This document shows, one piece after another, positions 26,917-37,483 of a DNA stretch of 64,000 nt. Made by a program: the position numbers and the translations under genes. The notes under the pieces are model-generated. The model had not been told where the DNA came from. It saw only the letters and a program-made list of their open reading frames with translations, and made no database searches. The stretch's first letter is position 1. Every line of letters begins with the position of its first letter. The DNA comes from JAOUEA01 sp963719165 (GTDB lineage Bacteria > Actinomycetota > UBA4738 > HRBIN12). Where the stretch lies: contig CAVRAV010000001.1 in the NCBI GenBank assembly GCA_963719165.1, positions 1,922,001-1,986,000 of the forward strand, in the 5' to 3' direction.

Positions 26917-27386
26917 GTGAGGACGACGACGGCCATGCACCCCACGCCGTCGCCCGACAGGCCGAGTCCCTCGGGCCGCGTGGCCTTCACGGAGACGCGC
27001 TCGACCGGCAGGCCCAGCACACCACCCAGCCGCTCTCGCATCGCGGTTCGCCTGGGCCCGATCATGGGACGGACCGCGATCACCGTGACGTCGCATGACG
27101 ACGGTTCGAGACCGGCCGCCCCGGCGGCGACCACAACCCTCGCGAGCAGATCCGAGCCCGAGATCCCCTCCGCGGCCGGATCGGTATCGGGGAAGTGCTC
27201 ACCGACGTCGCCCAGCGTGGCCGCGCCCAAGATCGCGTCCGCGAGTGCGTGACAGACGGCATCCCCGTCCGAATGTCCGGCGAGGCCGTCTTCGCCCTCG
27301 AACCGGAGCCCTCCGAGCCATAGCGGCCGGTCGGCGTCCCGAGGGTGGACGTCGAACCCCAGACCCACGCGAGGGGCCTCACCCAC
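26913..27386 (-). CDS. ispF: 2-C-methyl-D-erythritol 2,4-cyclodiphosphate synthase
   Basis: 157 residues from a GTG at 27386, overlapping the ispD end by 8 nt; an ATG at 27413 is a longer alternative. IspF motifs are complete: GLGFDVHP (Asp and His zinc ligands), GLAGHSDGDAVCHALADAILGAA, GDVGEHFPDTDP and KATRPEGLGLSGDGVGC. It forms the cyclic diphosphate of the MEP pathway to isoprenoids. The gene pair ispD-ispF makes two consecutive parts of the pathway. Confidence 0.97.
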   Translation of the reverse strand: MGEAPRVGLGFDVHPRDADRPLWLGGLRFEGEDGLAGHSDGDAVCHALADAILGAATLGDVGEHFPDTDPAAEGISGSDLLARVVVAAGAAGLEPSSCDVTVIAVRPMIGPRRTAMRERLGGVLGLPVERVSVKATRPEGLGLSGDGVGCMAVVVLT

Positions 27387-28074
27387 GGGCGCCGCCGATC
27401 CGGGTTTCGGCATGCGCGAGGTCCAGGAGCGTGGTGATCTTGAAGTTCTGCGGATCGCCCGGGACGGCACGCACGGTCCCGCCGGCCAGTTCCAACAGCG
27501 AGGCGTCATCGGTCACGCCGAGACCCGAGGCCTCCGCCTGCTGATGCGCCTCACGCAGCAGATCCGCGCGGAACGCCTGCGGCGTCTGCGCGAGGACGAG
27601 CTCCTCGCGGTCGAGGGTCGTCACGACGACGCCCTCGTGCACGCGCTTGACGGTGTCGGCGACCGGGATCACCGGGATCGCACCTGCGGCGCCGGCTCGG
27701 ACGGCGCGGATCACCTCCGTGAAGAGATCGGGCGGGGCGAAGGGACGCGCCGCGTCGTGAACGGCCACCACGTCGATCGCTTCGTCGAGCGCCGCCAGCG
27801 CGGCGCGGACTGAGGCCTGCCGCGTTTCGCCACCCGGGACCACCACGACCGGCTTGCCCAGGAACTCGACGCATCCCGCCGCGCGATGCTCCAGGCCGGG
27901 GGGCGCCGTCACGACGAGCTCGGTGACCGCTTCGGAGATCGCGGCGGCGGCGGCGGCCACGGCCAGCACGGGACGGTCACCGATCGTCACGAACGCCTTC
28001 GGATCGTCGGCCCCCAGCCGACGGCCGGCGCCGGCAGCCAGGATGATCGCTGCAGTACGGGAGCCGGGTGCCAT
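27379..28074 (-). CDS. ispD: 2-C-methyl-D-erythritol 4-phosphate cytidylyltransferase
   Basis: 231 residues. The nucleotidyl-transferase start AAIILAAGAGRRLGADDPKAF has the CTP-binding loop and Lys; the later motifs VHDAARPF, GAIPVIPVADTVK and LAQTPQAFR are those of IspD. It couples CTP to methylerythritol phosphate in the MEP pathway. CATGCT lies 6 nt before the ATG, so the operon ispD-ispF-rlmB may begin as a leaderless transcript. Confidence 0.97.
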   Translation of the reverse strand: MAPGSRTAAIILAAGAGRRLGADDPKAFVTIGDRPVLAVAAAAAAISEAVTELVVTAPPGLEHRAAGCVEFLGKPVVVVPGGETRQASVRAALAALDEAIDVVAVHDAARPFAPPDLFTEVIRAVRAGAAGAIPVIPVADTVKRVHEGVVVTTLDREELVLAQTPQAFRADLLREAHQQAEASGLGVTDDASLLELAGGTVRAVPGDPQNFKITTLLDLAHAETRIGGARG

Positions 28075-28080
28075 GGCCCA

Positions 28081-28086
28081 AGCATG
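28081..28086 (-). promoter_or_regulatory. -10-like element CATGCT (minus strand) of a leaderless transcript
   Basis: CATGCT, TGGGCC, then the ispD ATG at 28074. The spacing of 6 nt fits; the first base deviates from TANNNT. Confidence 0.4.
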
Positions 28087-28113
28087 GCAGACGGCCGCGC
28101 GGCGGGTGAGGCC

Positions 28114-29193
28114 TCAGGCCTCGACGACCGCCTCGGCCGCGAGGGCAGCGAACACCATCCTGCCGGTCGTGGTCTGGATCACGTTCGTGACGCGGATCTC
28201 AACCGAGGTGCCGATGTGCTGATCGGCGCGCTCCACGACCACCATCGTGCCGTCCTCCATGTAGCCCACGCCCTGCCCGTGCTCGCGTCCCTCCTTGACG
28301 AGACGGACCGTGATCTCATCACCCGCCGTGTACGGGACCCGAAACTTGGACGCGAGCGCGTTGATCTGGGCCACGGGCACACGAAGGGCCTCTGCGATCT
28401 TCGCGAGGTTGTGATCGACGGTGATCAGCGAGGCACCGCGTTCGCGTGCGAGCCGCACCAACGCCGCGTCCACGTCGATAACGCCGTTCTCCTCGATCAG
28501 CTGGAACTGCACGGTAGGCGCCTTCTGCAGTTCCACCAGGACGTCGAGGCCGCGCCGGCCCCGGGTCCGGCGCCGGGGGTCCGACGAATCGCTGATCGCC
28601 TGGAGCTCGCGCAAGACCCCGTCGTGCAGCAGGATGGTGCCGCTCACGAACCCCGTGGCCACCAGGTCGGCCACGCGGCCGTCGATCAGGGCGCTCGTGT
28701 CGAGCACGTGCAGGTCGCCGCGCGCCGAAGCCGCGGACGCCTGCGGCTTCATGCCCACCAAGGCGAAGATATCTTCGTAGCGGGCCTCGCCCAGGCGGAA
28801 CCCAAGCGAGCCGAGCACCAGGTAGAAGAAGACGATCGCGGGCCAAGCGATGCCGGGAGGCACGAACAGCAGGGGGATCATCATCAACACGCCGATGATC
28901 AGGCCGATCACGAGCCCGACGACCCCGCCCGCAAGCTGCGGGGCCGGCTTGCGGCGAAGCTCCTTCTCCATGCCGCTGACCGCCCGCAGGGTGAGTCGGC
29001 CCACCACGCCACCGATCACGAAGCCGATGGCGGCCCCGAGGAAGATGAACATCAGCGCCCGGCTCGTGCTCTCGGCGGCGTAGGAAGCGCCGATCTGATA
29101 CCCGGCGGTAGCGAGGAGGGCGATGAAGATCAAGCGCACGCCTTCGACCAGGCGGCCACGGATCGCGCCCGCGCGGCGTTCCCGCTCGCTCAT
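28114..29193 (-). CDS. Membrane PIN-TRAM domain protein (YacL-like)
   Basis: 359 residues. Four TM segments (about 18-38, 48-70, 88-112, 115-137) precede a PIN nuclease domain with acidic residues in HVLDTSALIDGR and ITVDHNLAKIA, and a C-terminal TRAM domain (AGDEITVRLVKEGREHGQGVGYMEDG). This is the architecture of Bacillus YacL. The target RNA is not known. It lies between carD and ispD, an order related to that in Firmicutes, where radA-disA-yacL-ispD-ispF occur together. Confidence 0.9.
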   Translation of the reverse strand: MSERERRAGAIRGRLVEGVRLIFIALLATAGYQIGASYAAESTSRALMFIFLGAAIGFVIGGVVGRLTLRAVSGMEKELRRKPAPQLAGGVVGLVIGLIIGVLMMIPLLFVPPGIAWPAIVFFYLVLGSLGFRLGEARYEDIFALVGMKPQASAASARGDLHVLDTSALIDGRVADLVATGFVSGTILLHDGVLRELQAISDSSDPRRRTRGRRGLDVLVELQKAPTVQFQLIEENGVIDVDAALVRLARERGASLITVDHNLAKIAEALRVPVAQINALASKFRVPYTAGDEITVRLVKEGREHGQGVGYMEDGTMVVVERADQHIGTSVEIRVTNVIQTTTGRMVFAALAAEAVVEA

Positions 29194-29340
29194 GCCCGGC
29201 TCACCCCTTCCGACGATTACCGGGGCGGCCACGGCCTCTCGGAACGTGGCGACCCCTACGAAGGGGTCATCGGCGCACGCCCGTAGGACCCTGAGGGGGT
29301 CGTCAGAAGCCAAGCAAGGGAAGGGAAGTGCGCCGCCGGC

Positions 29341-29850
29341 CTAGGCCTCGGCCACGATCTTTGCGCCATGGGCGTCGTCGAGGACCTCATCGATCATGAG
29401 TTCGGCGTCCTCCTCGGACTTGCCGGTGGCGTGGGACAGCTCCGAGATCAGGATCTGGCGCGCCTTGGTGATCATGCGCTTCTCGCCCGCCGACAACCCC
29501 TTCTCGCGATCGCGGATCGAGAGGTTCCGCAGGACCTCGGCCACCTGGTAGGGGTCGCCCGAATGCAGCTTCTCCATGTTGTTCTTGAAGCGGCGCGACC
29601 AGTTGGCGGCCATGGAGGACTCCTCCTCCGTCAGCACCTTGAGCACCTTCTTGACCTCGGCCTTGCTCACGACCGAGCGCAGCCCGACCTGATCGGTAGA
29701 GTCCGTCGGGATCATGAGCGTGAGGTCCCCGTAGGCGACCCGCAGGACCAGGTACGTGCGCTTCTCGCCCAGGAATTCCTTCTCGCGGAGCTCCTCGATG
29801 ACGGCAGCACCATGTTCGGGATGCACGACGGTATCGCCCTTGCGGAACAC
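29341..29850 (-). CDS. carD: CarD family transcription factor
   Basis: 169 residues from a GTG with GGGAGG upstream. The N-terminal RNA-polymerase-interaction domain (FRKGDTVVHPEHGAAVIEEL) and the helical C-terminal DNA-binding domain with the conserved WSRRFKNNMEKL are both seen. CarD binds the beta subunit and stabilises open complexes at rRNA and other promoters; essential in mycobacteria. It has its own promoter-like region upstream. Confidence 0.96.
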   Translation of the reverse strand: MFRKGDTVVHPEHGAAVIEELREKEFLGEKRTYLVLRVAYGDLTLMIPTDSTDQVGLRSVVSKAEVKKVLKVLTEEESSMAANWSRRFKNNMEKLHSGDPYQVAEVLRNLSIRDREKGLSAGEKRMITKARQILISELSHATGKSEEDAELMIDEVLDDAHGAKIVAEA

Positions 29851-29902
29851 GGGACCTCCCTGGAGACCTGCTGGGTGCGCCGACGGAGATGCGCTCCTTA
29901 CG

Positions 29903-29932
29903 AGGCTAGCACGGACCCGCCTTGCGGCGCAA
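29903..29932 (-). promoter_or_regulatory. Candidate housekeeping promoter for carD
   Basis: On the minus strand: TTGCGC, 18-nt spacer, TAGCCT. The -10 hexamer is about 53 nt upstream of the carD GTG, leaving a leader with a normal ribosome site. Confidence 0.5.
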
Positions 29933-30004
29933 CCCAAAACCGCAGGTCAGAGGGCTATTCCTATCACGTACATGGCTCATCTGGACTAGGTCTCACGGCG
30001 TCCC

Positions 30005-31366
30005 TCAGGCCGTTCGACGGCGCGTTCCAGCAGGTGGGAGGGCCCAGGAGAGCGCGTCGACCAGCGTCCGGACGGGCACGAGCCTCACCCCGCCAGGCAC
30101 GCTATCGGACTCGGAAGCGGGGGCGAACACCGTCGAGCAACCGGCCGCGCGCGCTGCGGCGAACCGCTGGGCCATCCCGGGCGACGGCCGGACGAGGCCC
30201 GTGAGAGCTACCTCCCCAACGAACGCCGATCCGACCGGCGGGCTTGCCTGGGTGGCCGCGGAGGCGAGGGCGGCGGCGACGGCGAGATCCCCGGCGGGAT
30301 CGTCCATCTTCACGCCGCCAGACGAGGCCCCGAAGAGCTCACACCGACCCAGGGCGAGACCCGCCGCGCGCTCGAGAATCGCGACCACCAACTGGAACCG
30401 TCGGGGGTCGAGCCCGCTCACTTGACGGCGGGCGGCCCCCTCGCACGTCCCGACCAGGGCCTGCACCTCGACCGCGAGGGCGCGACGACCGGATCGCGGA
30501 AGGGCCGTGGCGGCGCCGGGCAGGTGCTCGCCCGACACCAACAGGTCGGTGGGATCGATCTCCCGCAATCCACGCGCATCCATCTCGAACCACGTGGACT
30601 CGCCCTCGGCCCCGAACCGGTTCTTCCCGCCGGTGAGCACGCGGAGACCGGACCTGGGATCTCCATCGAAGGCGAGCACGACGTCGACCGCGTGCTCGAG
30701 GGCTCGGGGACCGGCCAGGTCACCATCTTTGGTGACGTGGCCGGTGAGCACGACGGCGATGCCCTCGCTCTTGGCGAGCCCGACGAGGGCGTCCGTGCAG
30801 AGGTGGACCTGGGCGACACCGCCGGGAACCTGGGTCCCCGAAGGATCGCGGATCGTCTGGATGGAATCGACCGCCAGCAGGAACGGGTGCGCCTCCCGGG
30901 CGGTGGCGAGCACCGCCTCGAGATCCCGCCCGGGGGCGAACGCGATGGACTCGCCCGCGATGCCCAGTCGACGAGCGCGCGCGGCGACCTGCCCCTGCGA
31001 CTCCTCGCCCGAGACCAGGAGGCAGGCCCGACCTGCCGAGGAGAGCGCCGCGACGAGCTGCAGGAGCAACGTGGACTTGCCGATCCCCGGCTCGCCGGCC
31101 AGGAGCGCGACGGATCCGGGCACCAGACCGCCGCCCAGCACCCGGTCCACGCCCTCGTACCCCGTGGAGACTCGCTGATCGGCCTCGGGGGCAGCTCCGG
31201 GACCGATCAGCGAAACCGATGGCGATGGGGACGCCCCGCGTGCGGGAGCGGACCGCGCGCGCTCGTGCAGGGTGCCCCACGCGCCGCACCCCGGACATCG
31301 CCCAGACCATTGCGACGCGGGCTGCTCGCACGAGTTGCACTCGAATCGGACCCTCAGTTTCGCCAC
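30005..31366 (-). CDS. radA: DNA repair protein RadA
   Basis: 453 residues from a GTG at 31366; TAGGGT lies 7 nt upstream. An N-terminal zinc finger (Cys10, 13, 24, 27) is followed by the RecA-like ATPase with Walker A GEPGIGKST and the RadA motif GGKNRFG, then the Lon-like C-terminal domain (FVGEVALTGLVRPSPG). RadA drives branch migration in recombination. The usual neighbour disA is absent from its side here; carD takes that place. Confidence 0.96.
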   Translation of the reverse strand: MAKLRVRFECNSCEQPASQWSGRCPGCGAWGTLHERARSAPARGASPSPSVSLIGPGAAPEADQRVSTGYEGVDRVLGGGLVPGSVALLAGEPGIGKSTLLLQLVAALSSAGRACLLVSGEESQGQVAARARRLGIAGESIAFAPGRDLEAVLATAREAHPFLLAVDSIQTIRDPSGTQVPGGVAQVHLCTDALVGLAKSEGIAVVLTGHVTKDGDLAGPRALEHAVDVVLAFDGDPRSGLRVLTGGKNRFGAEGESTWFEMDARGLREIDPTDLLVSGEHLPGAATALPRSGRRALAVEVQALVGTCEGAARRQVSGLDPRRFQLVVAILERAAGLALGRCELFGASSGGVKMDDPAGDLAVAAALASAATQASPPVGSAFVGEVALTGLVRPSPGMAQRFAAARAAGCSTVFAPASESDSVPGGVRLVPVRTLVDALSWALPPAGTRRRTA

Positions 31367-31509
31367 GCGTCCGACCCTAGCGTCGGTGGGTGACACGCCA
31401 GCGTGACGCCCAGAGGCCGGACGTGTTGCGGGAAGCTCGTCGGCGGTTATGCTGGTCCGACACACCGGCGCGTTCCGTGCGCCGCGACGACCGGAAGGAG
31501 GGATGAGGT

Positions 31510-31581
31510 ATGGCCGCGATCTCGGTACTCGACATCGCGCGCGCGCCGCGTCCCTCTCGGTCGGTCACGCGCCAGCGGTAG
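31510..31581 (+). CDS. Possible short leader peptide or broken small gene upstream of the RIO kinase
   Basis: A 23-codon frame from an ATG with AAGGAGG 8 nt upstream, ending at a TAG. The same frame then stays open for another 23 codons (HSSSIRRRKAELLRGRGICM...) to a TGA that directly precedes the RIO ribosome site. This could be one basic protein of about 47 residues with an in-frame TAG, a leader peptide, or chance. I recognise no family. Confidence 0.3.
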   Translation: MAAISVLDIARAPRPSRSVTRQR

Positions 31582-31666
31582 CACAGCTCCTCCATCCGCC
31601 GGCGCAAGGCCGAACTCCTTCGGGGACGTGGCATCTGCATGCCCACGACCTGAAAGGAGCACCACG

Positions 31667-32428
31667 TTGCACGATGCAGCGTTCGAGCACTTCTTCGAGG
31701 AAGGGCTCATCGAATCGATCATCCGACCGATCAAGGGCGGCAAGGAGGCCTCGGTCCACCTGTGCCGCGCCAACCGGCGAACCACGGGCCACGATCTCCT
31801 GGCGTTGAAGGCATACCACCCGCTGAACCAGCGAGACTTCCGCGACGACGGCCTCTACCGTGACGGCGAGTGGATCAAGGAGCGGCGCATCCGATCCGCG
31901 CTGGAGAAGAAGACGAAGTTCGGCCGAGAGGTGCAGGGCGGCATCTGGGTCAACCGTGAGTGGGAAACGCTGCGGATGCTCGGCGCCGCAAGCGTGCCCG
32001 TCCCGGTGCCCGACGCGATCGAACGGACGGACGACGCGATCCTCATGACCTACGTCGGGGACCTAAACGTCGCGGCACCTCAGCTCCGGTCCTACGTTCC
32101 CGACGACGGCGAGGAAGCGCAGGATCTCTTCGAGCAGCTACTGCGCGCCGTCGAGCTGATGCTGTTCAACGACGTCGTGCACGGCGACCTCTCGCCGTAC
32201 AACGTGCTGGTCTGGGAGGGGCGCCTCACGGTGATCGACCTGCCGCAGGCCGTTGACCCACGCAAGAACAGTCATGCCGAGGCATTCCTCCGCCGGGATC
32301 TCGAACGCATGGGCGCCTATTTCGAGCGGCACGGCGTCCGGGCGCCCATGGAACGGATCGCGAACGACCTGTGGACCGGATGGACGTTCGCCGATGTGGT
32401 GCCCGAAGAACTCCGGGGGCTGGTTTGA
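31667..32428 (+). CDS. RIO1-type atypical protein kinase
   Basis: 253 residues from a TTG with AAAGGAG 7 nt upstream. RIO kinase features: the flexible nucleotide loop (IKGGKEASVHLCRA), a Lys in LLALKAYHP, a tyrosine/arginine-rich N-terminal helix (REVQGGIWVNREWETLRML), catalytic HGDLSPYNVLVW (His near 171) and metal-binding IDLPQAVD in place of DFG. RIO1 kinases act in ribosome maturation in archaea and eukaryotes; bacterial ones are of unknown role. The upstream 280 bp contain the short frame at 31510 and a TATGCT hexamer at 31447. Confidence 0.93.
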   Translation: MHDAAFEHFFEEGLIESIIRPIKGGKEASVHLCRANRRTTGHDLLALKAYHPLNQRDFRDDGLYRDGEWIKERRIRSALEKKTKFGREVQGGIWVNREWETLRMLGAASVPVPVPDAIERTDDAILMTYVGDLNVAAPQLRSYVPDDGEEAQDLFEQLLRAVELMLFNDVVHGDLSPYNVLVWEGRLTVIDLPQAVDPRKNSHAEAFLRRDLERMGAYFERHGVRAPMERIANDLWTGWTFADVVPEELRGLV

Positions 32429-32431
32429 GGC

Positions 32432-33394
32432 TCAGGGCGTGAGCGTCACCGGCGTGTTGGTGTCCACCTCGAGTTCCGGGATCAAGCTGGGGTGGGGGCT
32501 GGTCTCGTCCGTATCCGCCACGTAGCCCGATGCCTCGACGACCAGCACGAAGGAGCCAGATGCGCCGGGATCATCGTTTGATCTGGCGAGCACCTGGAGC
32601 GTCTGGGGATCGAACCACCAGTGATGTGTGGCGCGTTCGGACTCGATGGACACCTCGACCGCGTCACGGCCGAAGGGATCGTGACCGCGCACCACGGTCG
32701 CTCCGTCCAACCCTGCCAGCACCTGCGCGAGCGCGGCGCGCAGAACCGGCGTGGAGTTGGCGTCGTCCAGGAGCTCGCCCGCGGCACGGACGAGGCCGGC
32801 GGTGAGCGGGGACTCGGGGCCGGTGGTGAAATCGTCGTAGGGCTCGGGTGACGCCCCATCGGGGCCGGTGCGTTCCGTGAGCTGATCGAGGAGGGTCGCC
32901 GGGTCCGTGGACAAGCCCGAGAGGTCGCCCGTGTCGTTCGGGAACCCACCCGCGGGGTACGTGCCGCTGGTCACACCGCCTCCGCGGATGCGCCCTGACC
33001 CATCGAGACCGAACCACGACTCACCCCAGGCCATGTTCACGTCCGAGACGCTGATGACCGACGCCGGGTTCCCGTTCTGCGCCCCTTGGATCCGGACCGT
33101 CACACGGCGTTCGTATCGATAGCCATGGGCCGGGAACAGGAGCTGGTGCGGAACCAACCACCCTCGGAGCGGTCCTAGATCGCCGCCCGCGTGAGCGAGC
33201 GACCCGCCGGGGCGCTCCCAGGCGAACGCTCCCGCCACCAGCACCACCAAGATCCCGAGGCCGACGACGAGGGCTTCCACACGTCGACGGGTCGCTCGTC
33301 GATCCCGCCGCGTCTCGAGGGCGTCGAGGTCGAACCGGGTCGCCGGCGCGCGGTTGCGGGCTCCATCGAGTCTGTCACGCAGTTCGTTCGTCAT
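32432..33394 (-). CDS. CU044_5270-type membrane protein (possible anti-sigma partner)
   Basis: 320 residues. A charged cytoplasmic N-terminus (about 1-40), one TM helix (about 41-60), then an external domain with strands such as GYRYERRVTVRI, WWFDPQTLQVLARS and SFVLVVEASG. This is the layout of CU044_5270-like proteins often found next to ECF-like sigma factors. It overlaps the sigma gene by ATGA, so it is translationally coupled to it and may bind it; the N-terminus has no clear zinc-binding anti-sigma motif. Confidence 0.75.
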   Translation of the reverse strand: MTNELRDRLDGARNRAPATRFDLDALETRRDRRATRRRVEALVVGLGILVVLVAGAFAWERPGGSLAHAGGDLGPLRGWLVPHQLLFPAHGYRYERRVTVRIQGAQNGNPASVISVSDVNMAWGESWFGLDGSGRIRGGGVTSGTYPAGGFPNDTGDLSGLSTDPATLLDQLTERTGPDGASPEPYDDFTTGPESPLTAGLVRAAGELLDDANSTPVLRAALAQVLAGLDGATVVRGHDPFGRDAVEVSIESERATHHWWFDPQTLQVLARSNDDPGASGSFVLVVEASGYVADTDETSPHPSLIPELEVDTNTPVTLTP

Positions 33395-33900
33395 CGGGTG
33401 TCCTCCATCTCCTGCCTCAATCGGTCTCGGCCACGGCCGGCCAGGACCCGCACCGTGGAGGCGCGGACCCCGAGGGCGCGGCCCGCCTCCTCGCTGGTGA
33501 AGTCGAGTAGGGCGGTGAGCACGACGGCCGCTCGTTGCTTGGGGGTGAGCGCCGCGAGCGCCCGGATGACGACGTCGTTCGCCTCGACGCTCGCGAGGTC
33601 ATCCTGGGTGCGGGACGGGTGAACGGCCTTCCGCAACGCCACGGCGGCACGGCGACGGCGGCTGCGCCAGGCGTTCATCGCCGTTCGATAGAGGTAGCCC
33701 TCAGGGTCATCGAGGCGGCGCACCCGATCCCATCGCTCCCACAGCTTGAGGAACGCGTCCTGGGCAACCTCCTCAGCCTCCTGGCGGTCCCTCGTCACGA
33801 GCCATAGGGCGCCGTAGACACCGTCGCGTTGTGCCAGGAAGAAGTACTCGAACGAGCGAGCGACGGGCGACACGGCGAGCACGTCCTGGGTTCGGTCCAT
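33391..33900 (-). CDS. ECF-type RNA polymerase sigma factor
   Basis: 169 residues from the ATG at 33900 (a GTG at 33927 is possible). Region 2 is seen in FEYFFLAQRDGVYGALWLVTRDRQEAEEVAQDAFLKLWERW and region 4 in LAALTPKQRAAVVLTALLDFTSEEAGRALGVRASTVRVLAGRGRDRL. Region 3 is absent, as in ECF factors. It overlaps the downstream CU044_5270-type gene. The stop and hairpin cluster of clpC lie upstream. Confidence 0.92.
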   Translation of the reverse strand: MDRTQDVLAVSPVARSFEYFFLAQRDGVYGALWLVTRDRQEAEEVAQDAFLKLWERWDRVRRLDDPEGYLYRTAMNAWRSRRRRAAVALRKAVHPSRTQDDLASVEANDVVIRALAALTPKQRAAVVLTALLDFTSEEAGRALGVRASTVRVLAGRGRDRLRQEMEDTR

Positions 33901-34043
33901 CCGAAGCAAGAACGCCCAACCCCCCACAGGTGTTTACGCGAGCTCGGTTCCCGCGCGTGCGGCGCCGTCAGGCGGTACCGCGCGAACAGCTCGGCCCACT
34001 ATGGACGCTCGACCGATCGCCCACCCATACCCCAGACGCCGAG

Positions 34044-34069
34044 GAGCCCGGTCCCTGAAGGGTCCGGGC
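34044..34069 (-). terminator. Hairpin 3 of the clpC terminator cluster
   Basis: AGCCCGG and CCGGGCT pair; inside, one T/T mismatch and then CCCT/AGGG around a GA loop. Farthest of three hairpins downstream of the clpC stop. Confidence 0.6.
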
Positions 34070-34082
34070 TTCGGCCTTGGAT

Positions 34083-34098
34083 GCCGCCCGAGGGCGGC
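34083..34098 (-). terminator. Hairpin 2 of the clpC terminator cluster
   Basis: GCCGCCC, two-base GA loop, GGGCGGC: perfect 7-bp stem, about 31 bp after the clpC stop. Confidence 0.55.
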
Positions 34099-34104
34099 GG
34101 ATGA

Positions 34105-34122
34105 GCCGGGGACGACCCCGGC
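34105..34122 (-). terminator. Hairpin 1 of the clpC terminator cluster
   Basis: GCCGGGG, ACGA loop, CCCCGGC: perfect 7-bp stem starting 6 bp after the clpC stop codon. No U tract in any of the three. Confidence 0.6.
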
Positions 34123-34128
34123 CCACGT

Positions 34129-36624
<2,496 letters not shown>

Positions 36625-36744
36625 GTCAGCGTCCTCCGGACCTTCGTCCGCATGTCCGCCCCCGGGGATCAACGGACCACGTCCTACCCTCGAGGTGCCT
36701 CGGGCGCCGCACCCGGTATCCGGCCGCAGCGCCCATTGGGGGCA

Positions 36745-36750
36745 AGTATA
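36745..36750 (-). promoter_or_regulatory. TATACT -10-like element upstream of clpC
   Basis: On the minus strand GGGTATACTT. It is the best -10 match in the interval and lies 121 nt before the clpC ATG. No convincing -35 is seen at 17 bp, so the promoter may be activator-dependent or of extended type. Confidence 0.45.
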
Positions 36751-36897
36751 CCCGCGGGCCTTCGTAACCCCCGAACGGATCGTGCATCTCGCGACTCCCT
36801 CTCGTGGCGTCCTGCAGGGTACTTCGGACGTTCGGGGGCCGGGGATGAGCCGGTGGAGCAGCCTTTTCGTGGCCCTTCGTCTACCCGGTGCGGGGGA

Positions 36898-36943
36898 GGA
36901 CGAAAGTCCGACTAGGGCCCCCCGGAAGGACTAACGAAAGTCC
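36898..36943. repeat. Two GGAC...GAAAGTCC inverted repeats
   Basis: GGAC-GAAA-GTCC at 36898-36909 and GGACT-AACGAA-AGTCC at 36928-36943. Both contain ACGAAAGTCC, 34 bp apart, each followed by a CCCCCGGA block. They lie about 170-210 bp upstream of the receiver gene start. Confidence 0.65.
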
Positions 36944-37111
36944 CCCGGATGGCAGATTGCACGCGACCTACGTTGCGGCGCAGAATCAACCACCTTCTCC
37001 AATGCTCAGCCCGTGCTTCGATCGAAGGTCGTGACCGGCGATCCGAGGCGACCCGAGGAAGGAACGGTCTCCGTGCGGAGCCTCCCGACGTCGATCGAAG
37101 GAGACAAGGAC

Positions 37112-37480
37112 TTGCGCGTGCTCGTCGTCGACGACCATCCCGCCTTCCGCCGGGCGCTGACATCTGCCCTGCGACTCGTCGGCGACATCGAGGTCGCGGG
37201 CGAGGCCGGCGGCGGCGTGGCGGCGTGCGAGGGCGCGCAGGAGTTGCAGCCCGACGTGGTGCTGATGGATCTGTCCATGCCCGATCTCTCCGGGATCGAC
37301 GCCATGAAGAAGATCCACGAGACGCAGCCGGGGCTGCCGGTCGTGATCCTCACGGCGCACGCGGACGACGGAGTCGAGCGTGCCGCCCGCGAAGCGGGAG
37401 CCTCCGGCTTCCTGGCCAAGGGCTCGGGCCTGCAGGACCTCGTCGTGGTGCTGCAGGAGGCGACCGAACCCGACGCGTGA
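37112..37480 (+). CDS. Response regulator receiver domain protein (no output domain)
   Basis: 122 residues from a TTG with AAGGAG 8 nt upstream; GTG starts at 37074 and 37118 are alternatives. A NarL-like receiver: MRVLVVDDHPAFRRAL, phosphoacceptor in VVLMDLSMPD (Asp53), VVILTAHADD and GFLAKG. The HTH that usually follows this receiver type is missing. It ends 3 bp from the convergent cNMP-binding gene. Confidence 0.88.
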   Translation: MRVLVVDDHPAFRRALTSALRLVGDIEVAGEAGGGVAACEGAQELQPDVVLMDLSMPDLSGIDAMKKIHETQPGLPVVILTAHADDGVERAAREAGASGFLAKGSGLQDLVVVLQEATEPDA

Positions 37481-37483
37481 GCC

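Larger units (their letters stand above)
36625..37111. other. Gene-free interval between clpC and the receiver gene
   Basis: About 487 bp with no supported coding sequence, between divergent genes. It holds a TATACT -10-like element toward clpC and two GGAC...GTCC inverted repeats toward the receiver gene; otherwise it is GC-rich with scattered short repeats such as CCCCCGGA. Confidence 0.6.

Noticed and set aside
31377..31646. Minus-strand frame upstream of radA
   Set aside because: No ribosome site and no conserved features; it overlaps the leader of the RIO gene and looks like a shadow frame.
36890..36950. DosR (dormancy regulator) binding boxes
   Set aside because: The half-sites are similar but the spacing (4 or 6 nt) does not match the GGGACT-2-AGTCCC consensus.
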